23,648 nucleotides of DNA from a virus. This document shows, piece after piece, positions 8,644-14,966 of this stretch. Location: positions 1 to 23,648 of the IMG/VR virus record IMGVR_UViG_3300046816_000552; one strand, written 5' to 3'. The position numbers and the translations under genes are program-made. Positions within the stretch are counted from its first letter, which is position 1. Every line of letters begins with the position of its first letter. The notes under the pieces are model-generated. The model was not told where the DNA came from and did not search any database. It worked only from the letters and a program-made list of their open reading frames with translations.

Positions 8644-9314
8644 TAGGACCAGAAGTCCCGCAACGGGTCAGGACTCGACCAGATGCCTGTCGTCTCGACC
8701 TCGTCGGCGGTCTGGCGCTGGTGCATCTCTTCGGATGCCATGAGCTTGTTGATCAGCGCCAGCTTCTGCTGGTCCGCGAAGTCGCGGGTGAGCCAGTTGT
8801 TCTGCCGCAGCGCGCTGCGCGCGACCGCACCCCAAACGAGGATGTCATCATAGTTCTCGGGCACGAGCGGCTGGTCGCCGTCGGCCGCCAGCATGACCAC
8901 CCGCTGCGCGTACAGCAGCGTGTAGGTGTACGTCTGGTCGGCCGTCGGGTACACGTAGAAGGTCGACCCGATCAGCGTCCAGTATCGCGGCGCGCCGGTC
9001 AGCACCGTGTCGACGGTGAGGTTGAACAGCCGCACCGGGTCGAGGTAGCGGGCCGGGCGCATCTGTACGCCGGACGGATCCTGAAAGTAGATGCCCTCGA
9101 CGCTGGTGCCGCTGATGTCGGACGGGGCGGCGAACGAGTTGGTCGCCAGCGTCAGCGAGCCGGTCGTGGTCTTCATCAGGAACTGCCAGTGGCGCAACCC
9201 GATCAGATCCTTGTACGCGCTGTTGATCCACTCCGTCTGCGCGGTAGCGGTATCGACGCCGACGCCGTAGGACTGGACGGCCGTCCTTAGCTGCGCGAGG
9301 GTGCGTGCCGCCAT
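8643..9314 (-). CDS. head-tail adaptor (P22 gp4 / T7 gp11-like)
   Basis: 223 aa. The start TLAQLRTAVQSYGVGVD followed by TEWINSAYKDLIGLRHWQFL is the classic N-terminal helix pair of podovirus head-to-tail adaptors. The middle has beta strands with PARYLDPVRLFNL and PRYWTLIGSTFYVYPTADQ, where the sequence Tyr-Trp/Ile/Tyr-x-Tyr-Pro is common in this family, and the C-terminus is helical. It would form a ring under the portal and receive the nozzle protein encoded next. The ATG at 9314 has GGAGCC just upstream and overlaps the end of the previous gene by 28 nt, unusually long for this operon. The next gene is coupled by TAATG. Confidence 0.8.
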   Translation of the reverse strand: MAARTLAQLRTAVQSYGVGVDTATAQTEWINSAYKDLIGLRHWQFLMKTTTGSLTLATNSFAAPSDISGTSVEGIYFQDPSGVQMRPARYLDPVRLFNLTVDTVLTGAPRYWTLIGSTFYVYPTADQTYTYTLLYAQRVVMLAADGDQPLVPENYDDILVWGAVARSALRQNNWLTRDFADQQKLALINKLMASEEMHQRQTADEVETTGIWSSPDPLRDFWS

Positions 9315-9796
9315 GCTGGCTCCATCTGCCCGGCGTGGATGCCCCGCTTGGGGAACGACTTACCGGTGTGGGTGATGAATCCGTCGTGCGCCAGCTGCGC
9401 GCGGAAGTCCCAGCCCCAGTCTTCGAGCGCCTTGTCCAGCTGCGCGTCCAGGTCGTCCTGCTGGCGCTTGGCCTCCAGCTTCTCGGCCGCGGCGAAGCGT
9501 TCCTTGAACGGCACGCGCAGCAGCATCTGGAGGTGCTCGATGACGCGCGAGTCGAGCGCGGCGACGGCGGTCACCAGGCGCTCAGGCGGCATCATGCCGG
9601 GCACCACCTCGACGATGGCGAAGTGCCGGAAGTCGCCGGGGTTGTACTCCGGCGGTGGATCCAGGTGCTGGATGTACAGCCGGTCGCCGCCCTCCAGTTC
9701 GCGGATGCGCTCGGAGATGTGGAACATATCTGCGTCGACCCAACGGCCGAAGCGCCCGCGAACGTTCTCGGGGCGCGGGTACGCTGCGAGGCTCAT
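9287..9796 (-). CDS. hypothetical head/tail-module protein, 169 aa
   Basis: ATG directly abuts the previous TAA (TAAATG) and has AAGGAG upstream. The sequence has no motif I recognise. It contains a Trp/Phe-containing N-terminal part with YPRPENVRGRFGRWVDADMF, a central LVTAVAALDSRVIEHLQMLL helix, a charged helical stretch (about 105-140: FAAAEKLEAKRQQDDLDAQL) and a basic C-terminus. Its place between capsid and adaptor genes suggests a head-completion or connector-associated role, but nothing in the sequence proves it. The 28-nt overlap with the adaptor gene may couple their translation. Confidence 0.7.
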   Translation of the reverse strand: MSLAAYPRPENVRGRFGRWVDADMFHISERIRELEGGDRLYIQHLDPPPEYNPGDFRHFAIVEVVPGMMPPERLVTAVAALDSRVIEHLQMLLRVPFKERFAAAEKLEAKRQQDDLDAQLDKALEDWGWDFRAQLAHDGFITHTGKSFPKRGIHAGQMEPAWRHAPSRS

Positions 9797-9973
9797 TTAG
9801 GACTCCTTGTGCTTGGGAACGGCGATGTCCGGCAGGCCGTCGTAGCCGTAGGGCTTGTAATGCGAGACACGGCCACTGTCGGCGTCGTTGTCGGCCACGT
9901 AGTCTGGACCCTGTGGCTCCAGATCAGGACTCCATGAGATTCCCTCGTAGACTGTGTTCTTGACGTTGTCCAT
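9797..9973 (-). CDS. small hypothetical protein, 58 aa
   Basis: ATG at 9973 with a strong AGGAGGT site that overlaps the TAG of the preceding gene; TAA at 9797-9799 abuts the next ATG. The peptide is acidic and Tyr/Asp-rich (MDNVKNTVYEGISWSP at the start, SHYKPYGYDGLPDI near the end). It has no known domain. The strong ribosome site and exact fit between neighbours make it a convincing gene despite its length. Location in the head-assembly block suggests a structural or assembly role. Confidence 0.75.
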   Translation of the reverse strand: MDNVKNTVYEGISWSPDLEPQGPDYVADNDADSGRVSHYKPYGYDGLPDIAVPKHKES

Positions 9974-9982
9974 GGTGACCTC

Positions 9983-10216
9983 CTAGTAGCCGCTCGGGTC
10001 CAGCTTGGCGCCGGACGCCTTCTTCTTGGCGGCGGCCTTGTGGCCGGGGTTGATCTTGTGCAGCGTCAGCGCGAAGCGGGCGCGCTGGCCGAGCTTGCCG
10101 CCCTTCTTGGCCGCAGCCTGCACCTTGCCCTGCGGGATCTTCTGGCCTTGGGGCACGCCAAGCTCCCGGTGCAGCGCACCGGGATGCTTGATTGCTCCTG
10201 CGATGAAATTAGCCAC
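9983..10216 (-). CDS. small basic protein, 77 aa, head region
   Basis: GTG start at 10216 overlaps the end of the previous gene by 8 nt; stop is TAG at 9983-9985, embedded in TAGGAGGT, the ribosome site of the next gene. The peptide begins ANFIAGAIKHPGALHRELGV and is Lys-rich in its second half (KVQAAAKKGGKLGQRARFAL, then AAAKKKASGAKLDPSGY). The GAIKHPGALHR and KGKLGQRARFA-type pattern is familiar from small uncharacterised phage proteins; the charge suggests contact with DNA or an acidic partner. An alternative longer frame upstream is a shadow of the 155-aa gene. Confidence 0.72.
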   Translation of the reverse strand: MANFIAGAIKHPGALHRELGVPQGQKIPQGKVQAAAKKGGKLGQRARFALTLHKINPGHKAAAKKKASGAKLDPSGY

Positions 10217-10676
10217 CGTCGACCTCGGCGTGAGCCTTGTCGCGAGCTTCCTTGGCCCGCTCCAGCGCCGCCTCGGCCTCCTGCACCGCGCGCTCGGCGT
10301 TGGCAAGCTCGGCGTCCTCGCCGTCGAGCACGTCGGACTTGTTGTCCTGCGCGGCCTGTACCTCGGCCGCGGCCGCGTGGATCTGTAGCTCGTGCACCTG
10401 GTCAACGTAGCCGTGCAGCGCGTCCTTGTCGGCCTGGTCGCGCGCGGCCTTCTCTTCGTCGTTCATTAGCTCGACACACACGTCCAGCATGACGCCGGAT
10501 GGGCCGCCGTAGATGCGGACCTGGCGGTCAGCGTGCAGGATGCCCGGCAGCCCCTCGGCAATACCGATGCCGTGCACCCCCTTCACGTCGCGCCAGTTCT
10601 CGATGGGGATGTCCACCGCGGCCGTGCCGTCTTCGAGGACGGCAACCTGCATGACGAGTCCGTTGCAGTCGGCCAT
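10209..10676 (-). CDS. hypothetical head-region protein with C-terminal coiled coil, 155 aa
   Basis: ATG at 10676 with GGGGATG upstream, 2 bp after the previous stop. Residues 1-75 look like a small beta domain (VAVLEDGTAAVDIPIENWRD, then IYGGPSGVMLDVCVEL). Residues 75-155 are strongly charged heptad-like helix (AELANAERAVQEAEAALERA), a likely coiled coil. No family is recognised. Being the second gene after the capsid gene, it could be a head accessory or fibre-like protein, which is inference. Confidence 0.7.
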   Translation of the reverse strand: MADCNGLVMQVAVLEDGTAAVDIPIENWRDVKGVHGIGIAEGLPGILHADRQVRIYGGPSGVMLDVCVELMNDEEKAARDQADKDALHGYVDQVHELQIHAAAAEVQAAQDNKSDVLDGEDAELANAERAVQEAEAALERAKEARDKAHAEVDGG

Positions 10677-10678
10677 GA

Positions 10679-11035
10679 TTACATCCCCAGTGCCATGACG
10701 TCGTACACGCCCGCGACCACACCAGCGCCGACGGCCTCAGCCGCGATGGCGTTGAGCTTGAGCTTGGGCGCGGCCGGGTTGGTGCAGTCGAGCACCGCAC
10801 CGGTGACCGTGTTCGAGGCGGCCGAAGTGCGGATGTTGACGACGCCGAGGATGACCTGGGAGTCCATCCCAAGCTGCACCGGCGTCAGCGGGATTCCACC
10901 GGCTGAGTAGTCGCCGGACGCGCCGACCGTGATCGACGTGAGCGACGCCTTCAGTGCGGCGACGTTACTCCGCTGGGAGGGAGCAGTGCTCCCTCCCGCG
11001 GGGTTGATGTTGATTGGCGTGATGGTAAGCGCCAT
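10679..11035 (-). CDS. small beta-rich protein after capsid gene, possible decoration protein
   Basis: 118 aa, ATG at 11035, 6 bp after the capsid stop, with GAGGT upstream. The sequence is almost wholly small, hydrophobic and Thr/Ser/Val residues (SLTSITVGASGDYSAGGIPL, VILGVVNIRTSAASNTVTGA), with an N-terminal TPININPAGG segment. A compact beta protein directly following the major capsid gene is the common position of capsid decoration or cement proteins. I see no sequence signature that confirms this, so the role is positional inference. Confidence 0.7.
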   Translation of the reverse strand: MALTITPININPAGGSTAPSQRSNVAALKASLTSITVGASGDYSAGGIPLTPVQLGMDSQVILGVVNIRTSAASNTVTGAVLDCTNPAAPKLKLNAIAAEAVGAGVVAGVYDVMALGM

Positions 11036-11041
11036 CTCGGC

Positions 11042-12325
11042 TTACCTCGCGTCGTCGGACAGACCCGTGAGCCGGAAGTGCGCTCCCCGGAAGGTCGTGC
11101 CCAGGTTGCAGTACTTGTAGAGCACGGCGATGTACCGGTCTCGACGGTTCTCCCACTTGAGGACGTCACCGTCGCGGTCCATCCAGTTCCAGTCGGAACC
11201 CTGCGCCCAGAACATCTTGTTCAGAGCCAGGCCGTACATGTTGCCGATCGGGCACGTGTCGTCGACGAAGATCGGGTTCTCGTCGAACATCAGCGCGGTG
11301 AACCCACCGTGCAGTGTGACGGAACTCGCGTCGTTGAACCGCTTGAGGGCGGTCAGCGTGTCCGAGTACCGGCGGCGGATACCGCGGGTCGTGATCAGGG
11401 CGAAGTCGAGGCCCGCTGCCAGATCGAGACCCTGCTCGAATCCGACCGCGTCCTTGGCATCGCGCATGACCGCGTCCGAGATAGGCCCACCGATGGCCTT
11501 GACGTAGGACTTCCAGAAGTTGTACGTCGCCGGGTTGAAGCTGTGCAGCACACCGGTGTTGTTCACGATGTTGGCCAGCCCGTTGATTTCCTTGTTCTGG
11601 GAGTTGTTCGGCAGGGCGACGGTCGAGTCACTGGAAGCACGAACCGGGAAGTGCGTACCCGCCGTCAGCGTGGCGATGAGCGCCGGGCTGATGGTGATGC
11701 TCAGGTTGACTCGGTCGACTCCGGTCACAACGTGACCCGGAGACAGCACCACACCCGTGGCTGCAACGAAGTCGACGACCTCGCCCAGTCCGCGGAAGTT
11801 GATGGTGGATCCGACGTTCAGGATCGAGGATCCTGAAGCGAGTGAGCCACCACCGGCACCAGTCGCCGTGAGGGTCGACATTGAGCCGGTGCCGTCACCG
11901 AACGCCGCGCGGTTGAAGTCGAGCTTCGACGCGAGGACGGTGTCGGACATCTCCTGCTTGAACGCTGGGACGAACGCGCCGTCGCCAGACTCGGAAGCCT
12001 GGAGCAGCGGCCCAGTGATGTTGAACAGCGCGTATGCGTAACGCAGCGGCTCCGTCAGGAAGCTGTACTGCGAAGCGCCAGGCGCCGGAAGGATTTCGCC
12101 CTCAGAGCGGAACCCGACGGCCTGGTTGCGCCGGACCTTGTACGGGATACGAAAGTCGTTCCCGACGAATGAGATACCCTCGGCAGAGGGCAGGATGCCC
12201 TTGAAGTCCGTGGGGTTGGCGGCAGAGTCTCCAAACAGGAGCACCATGCCACGCGGCAGAGCGTCACGAATAGGCCCGAGAAGTCGGGTCTTCATGGCGC
12301 CTGCGAATGTTGCGGTATCGGCCAT
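11042..12325 (-). CDS. major capsid protein (HK97-type fold inferred)
   Basis: 427 aa, ATG at 12325 preceded by GGAGGAAGG, a strong site suiting an abundant protein. It starts MADTATFAGAMKT. An early basic/aromatic block (IPYKVRRNQAVGFRSEGE) and an axial-domain-like C-terminal half (LHSFNPATYNFWKSYVKAIG, then GGFTALMFDENPIFVDDTCP and MYGLALNKMFWAQG) match the layout of podovirus HK97-fold capsid proteins, in which ATYxFW and LMFxxxPIxxD are recurrent. The scaffold gene lies upstream. It is separated from that gene by about 400 bp holding oppositely oriented tRNAs, so it may need its own promoter. A 13-residue version of its N-terminus recurs in the 46-aa gene at 18610-18750. Confidence 0.88.
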   Translation of the reverse strand: MADTATFAGAMKTRLLGPIRDALPRGMVLLFGDSAANPTDFKGILPSAEGISFVGNDFRIPYKVRRNQAVGFRSEGEILPAPGASQYSFLTEPLRYAYALFNITGPLLQASESGDGAFVPAFKQEMSDTVLASKLDFNRAAFGDGTGSMSTLTATGAGGGSLASGSSILNVGSTINFRGLGEVVDFVAATGVVLSPGHVVTGVDRVNLSITISPALIATLTAGTHFPVRASSDSTVALPNNSQNKEINGLANIVNNTGVLHSFNPATYNFWKSYVKAIGGPISDAVMRDAKDAVGFEQGLDLAAGLDFALITTRGIRRRYSDTLTALKRFNDASSVTLHGGFTALMFDENPIFVDDTCPIGNMYGLALNKMFWAQGSDWNWMDRDGDVLKWENRRDRYIAVLYKYCNLGTTFRGAHFRLTGLSDDAR

Positions 12326-12463
12326 TGCCTTCCTCCGTTGAATTGAGATAGTCCTGTCCTACGAACGATCCCCGGTCTTGGCCGATACGGCTGTGCCTCG
12401 GGTCGATTGCTCGGTCTTGGCGTCCTTTGGTCGCTGTTCCTCTCTGCTGGCAGAGTAGCAGGC
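12326..12463. other. capsid leader / upstream of tRNA cassette
   Basis: No gene is seen here. On the minus strand it provides the capsid ribosome site (GGAGGAAGG). On the plus strand it precedes the tRNA promoter. A CTCTGC-TG-GCAGAG inverted repeat (12442-12455) sits where a -35 element for the tRNA promoter would be expected. I found no clear minus-strand promoter for the capsid gene by eye. Confidence 0.5.
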
Positions 12464-12469
12464 TATACT
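12464..12469 (+). promoter_or_regulatory. candidate -10 box of tRNA promoter
   Basis: TATACT, one mismatch from the sigma-70 consensus, ends 7 bp before the first base of the first tRNA, ideal for a -10 box. No good -35 hexamer is found 16-18 bp upstream; a CTCTGC/GCAGAG palindrome occupies that place. Position makes it plausible as the start of a monocistronic tRNA transcript. Confidence 0.4.
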
Positions 12470-12476
12470 CACATTC

Positions 12477-12547
12477 GCGGAACTGGTGTAGTGGCAGCAC
12501 AGCGGCTTCCAAACCCGCCAGTCGAGGTTCGATTCCTTGGTTCCGTG
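12477..12547 (+). tRNA. tRNA-Trp (CCA)
   Basis: 71 nt without encoded CCA. The acceptor stem GCGGAAC/GTTCCGT is fully paired (one G-U). The D arm is GTGT/GCAC, the anticodon stem GCGGC/CCCGC (with a C-C mismatch at the loop end) around loop TTCCAAA, and the T arm CGAGG/CCTTG with loop TTCGATT. Anticodon CCA reads UGG. The discriminator G73 agrees with bacterial tRNA-Trp, whereas tRNA-Gly normally has U73, which argues against reading the loop one base earlier as TCC (Gly). The mismatch next to the loop is unusual. It is antisense to the late transcript. Confidence 0.8.
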
Positions 12548-12550
12548 CTC

Positions 12551-12616
12551 GCGGTGGATTGAGGAATCAAGCCGGTCTCATACGCCGGTCATCCGGTTCG
12601 ACTCCGGCCCGCCCCC
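12551..12616 (+). tRNA. tRNA-Met-like (CAT) with reduced D arm
   Basis: About 66 nt, 3 nt after the Trp tRNA and 1 nt before the Asn tRNA. Acceptor GCGGTGG/CCGCCCC pairs with one mismatch at position 2. Anticodon stem CCGGT/GCCGG encloses CTCATAC, giving anticodon CAT. The T arm TCCGG/CCGGC has loop TTCGACT and one mismatch at its base. The D arm is TTGA/TCAA with only a 4-nt loop, and the variable region is 3 nt, so the molecule is shorter than normal. It could be elongator Met, a lysidine-modified Ile tRNA, or a decayed gene. Confidence 0.6.
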
Positions 12617-12617
12617 A

Positions 12618-12690
12618 TGGCCTGTAGCTCAGTTGGCAGAGCACGCGGTTGTTACCCGCGCGGTCGCAGGTTCGAGACCTGCCGGGCCAG
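12618..12690 (+). tRNA. tRNA-Asn (GTT)
   Basis: 73 nt, canonical cloverleaf: acceptor TGGCCTG/CGGGCCA, D arm GCTC/GAGC with AGTTGGCA loop, anticodon stem CGCGG/CCGCG around TTGTTAC (anticodon GTT), T arm GCAGG/CCTGC with TTCGAGA, discriminator G. CCA is not encoded. It is the last tRNA of the cassette and is followed 7 bp later by a perfect hairpin. Confidence 0.93.
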
Positions 12691-12697
12691 CTACTGC

Positions 12698-12723
12698 AAA
12701 GGGCGCCACAAGTGGCGCCCTTT
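12698..12723. terminator. hairpin between convergent transcripts, candidate bidirectional terminator
   Basis: A perfect 12-bp inverted repeat, AAAGGGCGCCAC and its complement, with a 2-base centre, lies between the end of tRNA-Asn and the stop codon of the scaffold gene. It starts with AAA and ends with TTT, so each direction has a short U tract within the stem. It would end the tRNA transcript and could also attenuate leftward late transcription before the capsid gene. The short U tract makes its strength uncertain. Confidence 0.65.
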
Positions 12724-12729
12724 GAAGCG

Positions 12730-13536
12730 TTAGCTGCCGATGACCGGCGGCGCGAGCGGCTTGTTCTCGGAGAAGATCCCGTCGATCGCCTCAGAGAGGG
12801 TCTCGCGCGGGTAGGTCGGCGTCGAGCCGTTGCCTCCGACGGTGCCACTGCCCATGACGGGCGGCGCGGTCTCGGGCTGCGCGGCAGGTTCGGCCGACTG
12901 CGCGAACTGCGCGGCGAACGCGCGGTACGCGTTGACCGCGTCCTCCCACGTCTCCGCACCGGCGACGAACCCGTCGAACAACTCGGGGTTGATGTCGCGG
13001 TACTGCGGATCCTGTAGGAACGTGGCCTTGGCCTCTTCGTACTGCTGCTCCTGGCGCTGCGCGTTCCACTCCTGATACATCTCGTCGTACTTGGGGTCGA
13101 CCGCGGGCTGCTGCGGCTGGGCGGCCTGCTGCGGCTGGTACTGCGGCTGTGCGGGCGCCTGGTTCACGACCAGGTCGGTGCGGCCGATGGCGGCGGCGAA
13201 CTGATCACCGTACGCATCGCCGTACAGCTGGCGCTGGACGGCCACATTGGCCGCGTCGGCGTCAGTCTCGAATGCTCCGAGCAACTGGCGCGCGGCCTCG
13301 GTCTCAGCATACTGCTGCTCCAGGCGCGTCACGTACGGCTGCACGTTGGCTCGCGCCCACGCGTCGACCGCTGCGGCCTGCTCAGGCGTGAACGCCTGCT
13401 GAAGCGACTGACTCCACGGCGCCTGTCCGACCGGCGCTGCCTGCTGTACCGGCTCAGGCGGCGTGGGCGGCGCAACCTGCTCGCCCTGCGACTGGACCGG
13501 GTCTTGGACCCCCTGCGGGGTCTGTTCCTCTGCCAT
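12730..13536 (-). CDS. capsid scaffolding protein
   Basis: 268 aa, ATG at 13536 with AAGGAG upstream. It is Gln/Ala/Pro/Glu-rich and acidic, without Cys and with low-complexity ends (residues 1-45 and about 200-240) around a helical core (AAVDAWARANVQPYVTRLEQ and following). It has a short C-terminal helix TLSEAIDGIFSE, the kind of tail by which scaffolds bind capsid protein. It sits upstream of the capsid gene, the usual place. This composition and order are typical of phage scaffolds, although no catalytic protease motif is present. It is followed by a hairpin and the antisense tRNA cassette. Confidence 0.78.
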   Translation of the reverse strand: MAEEQTPQGVQDPVQSQGEQVAPPTPPEPVQQAAPVGQAPWSQSLQQAFTPEQAAAVDAWARANVQPYVTRLEQQYAETEAARQLLGAFETDADAANVAVQRQLYGDAYGDQFAAAIGRTDLVVNQAPAQPQYQPQQAAQPQQPAVDPKYDEMYQEWNAQRQEQQYEEAKATFLQDPQYRDINPELFDGFVAGAETWEDAVNAYRAFAAQFAQSAEPAAQPETAPPVMGSGTVGGNGSTPTYPRETLSEAIDGIFSENKPLAPPVIGS

Positions 13537-13564
13537 GGTATGTCTCCTTGTTTGGGGTTGTCAT

Positions 13565-13963
13565 CTATCGACGGGAGGCCGCGTTGACGCTGGCCTTGTG
13601 CATCTCGACGATGGCGTTGTGCATATCGCCGTGGGCAGCGCCCGTGGGCGAAGATCCGTTGATCGAATTCTGGGGCTGCGGCTGGGGCGGTGGTGCGCCC
13701 ATCGACGCGCCGGGCGGAGGTGGCCCACCGGCCGCTGGCTGGCCCTGCGGTGGGCCTGCGTCGCCCGGCTGGGCGCCTACAGGTCCAGCGGCGAGCGCCT
13801 TGGCGACGCCTGCGTAAAGCTCGGAAGTCTGGTCGATCTGTGAAGTCACCTGGGGCGGCGCGCCCGCGTGGGCGAGACCGGTGGCCAGCATGTGGATGTC
13901 CTGCACGATGTCGACGGCAAGCTCGTGCAGCGAACGGTTGTCAGCAGCGCCTTGTGTAGCCAT
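13565..13963 (-). CDS. small Pro/Gly-rich protein between portal and scaffold, 132 aa
   Basis: ATG at 13963, weak AGGG site upstream, TAG stop at 13565-13567; the frame after this TAG is only a shadow of the scaffold gene, so TAG is a true stop here. Residues 1-60 are helical (RSLHELAVDIVQDIHMLATG, then TSQIDQTSELYAGVAKALAA). Residues 60-105 are Pro/Gly/Gln-rich. The C-terminus is a short helix (HGDMHNAIVEMHKASVNAA). It has no recognised family. Position suggests a head assembly or portal-associated accessory protein. Confidence 0.7.
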   Translation of the reverse strand: MATQGAADNRSLHELAVDIVQDIHMLATGLAHAGAPPQVTSQIDQTSELYAGVAKALAAGPVGAQPGDAGPPQGQPAAGGPPPPGASMGAPPPQPQPQNSINGSSPTGAAHGDMHNAIVEMHKASVNAASRR

Positions 13964-13979
13964 GGTCAGAACCCTAGCA

Positions 13980-14960
13980 TTAGTGCGTCACACCACGTGC
14001 GCCGGTGTTGAGTTGTCCGGCGGTGCGCTGTCGGTACTGCGCTTGCGCCTGCGGCGTGTCGCGCGCGGCGAACGGGTCGACCGGCGGCTGCGCTCCGAAT
14101 GCATTGGGTGGCGGCTGCTGTGGCCCTCCCGGCTCGGGCGGGTTCTGCGGACTGGCTCCGGGCGCGCCCGGCGCTGCACCGCCGCCCTGGAAGCCTGCAC
14201 CCTGCGCGACCGCGGCGGCCAGCTGCTGGCGCTGCAAGTCCTGGCCGAGCTTCTGGATCCACAGCTGCTCGTGCTTCTGCGCGTGCGACTCCAGCATCTG
14301 CTTGACCTTGAGCGACGAGCGCCGGTACTCGGCCGTCTTGCGGTAGTTGTTCAACTCGCGCAAGTGGGTCTCGTGATCCTCCCACGAGTTGGGGGCGACG
14401 AACTGGCCGGTCGCCATGATCAGGTTCTCGTTGCGCTGCTGGCGGATGTCGAAGCTCTTGTCCGGCGAGATGGTGCTGATCGGCACGTCCATCAGGTTGG
14501 CCATCACGTTCGGGTCGGTGATGATGCCCTGCGTCCACATGTTCATCCAGCGGTCCTCGCGCGCCGCGCGCGACTGCCCGATGCCCGCGGCCATGGTGAC
14601 GCGCACGGTGATGGCCGGGTCGATCTGGCGCGTCCACAGCGACTTGACCTCGGGGTAGCCCTCGGTCGAGTAGGTGACGAACACCGTCTCGGCGGTGCCG
14701 AACTGGCGCACCAGGCGGGCCTGCTGGTAGAAGCCGACGGCGATGGACTTCTTGATGGTGCGGGTCAACTCGGCCAGCCGCCCGTTGTCCGACTCCTTGA
14801 GTAGCTCGATGGCGGCGGCGGCCTCGACGCGGCCCGGCACCTGCGCCTGGCTCACCTCGTGCACGCCGACCGAGTCCATCATCTCGTTACGCAGCCACTG
14901 GCCCATCGCGTCCATGTTGGGCGAGATGCCCGGCTGGATCAACTCGGGCTTGAGGCCCAT
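13980..14960 (-). CDS. portal protein, C-terminal part (downstream of in-frame TAG)
   Basis: 326 codons from ATG 14960 to TAA. It is in the same frame as the 349-aa ORF upstream, separated only by TAG GGC ACC. The segment MMDSVGVHEVSQAQVPGRVE followed by AAAAIELLKESDNGRLAELT is the signature of the stem/crown-side region of P22-like portal proteins (typically SGVHEVSxGQxPxGVxSxxAIxxLxExDDxRL), which normally lies in the middle of one chain. The C-terminal third has a helical barrel-like region (SSLKVKQMLESHAQKHEQLW) and a Gly/Pro/Gln-rich tail. Only a weak AGGG precedes the ATG, so expression would rely on restart after the TAG or on readthrough. With the upstream part the chain would be about 678 aa, a normal size for such portals. 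Confidence 0.85.
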   Translation of the reverse strand: MGLKPELIQPGISPNMDAMGQWLRNEMMDSVGVHEVSQAQVPGRVEAAAAIELLKESDNGRLAELTRTIKKSIAVGFYQQARLVRQFGTAETVFVTYSTEGYPEVKSLWTRQIDPAITVRVTMAAGIGQSRAAREDRWMNMWTQGIITDPNVMANLMDVPISTISPDKSFDIRQQRNENLIMATGQFVAPNSWEDHETHLRELNNYRKTAEYRRSSLKVKQMLESHAQKHEQLWIQKLGQDLQRQQLAAAVAQGAGFQGGGAAPGAPGASPQNPPEPGGPQQPPPNAFGAQPPVDPFAARDTPQAQAQYRQRTAGQLNTGARGVTH

Positions 14961-14966
14961 GGTGCC

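Noticed and set aside
12477-12547. Reading the first tRNA as tRNA-Gly (TCC)
   Set aside because: Shifting the loop by one base destroys the anticodon stem pairing, and the discriminator base G is wrong for tRNA-Gly but right for tRNA-Trp.
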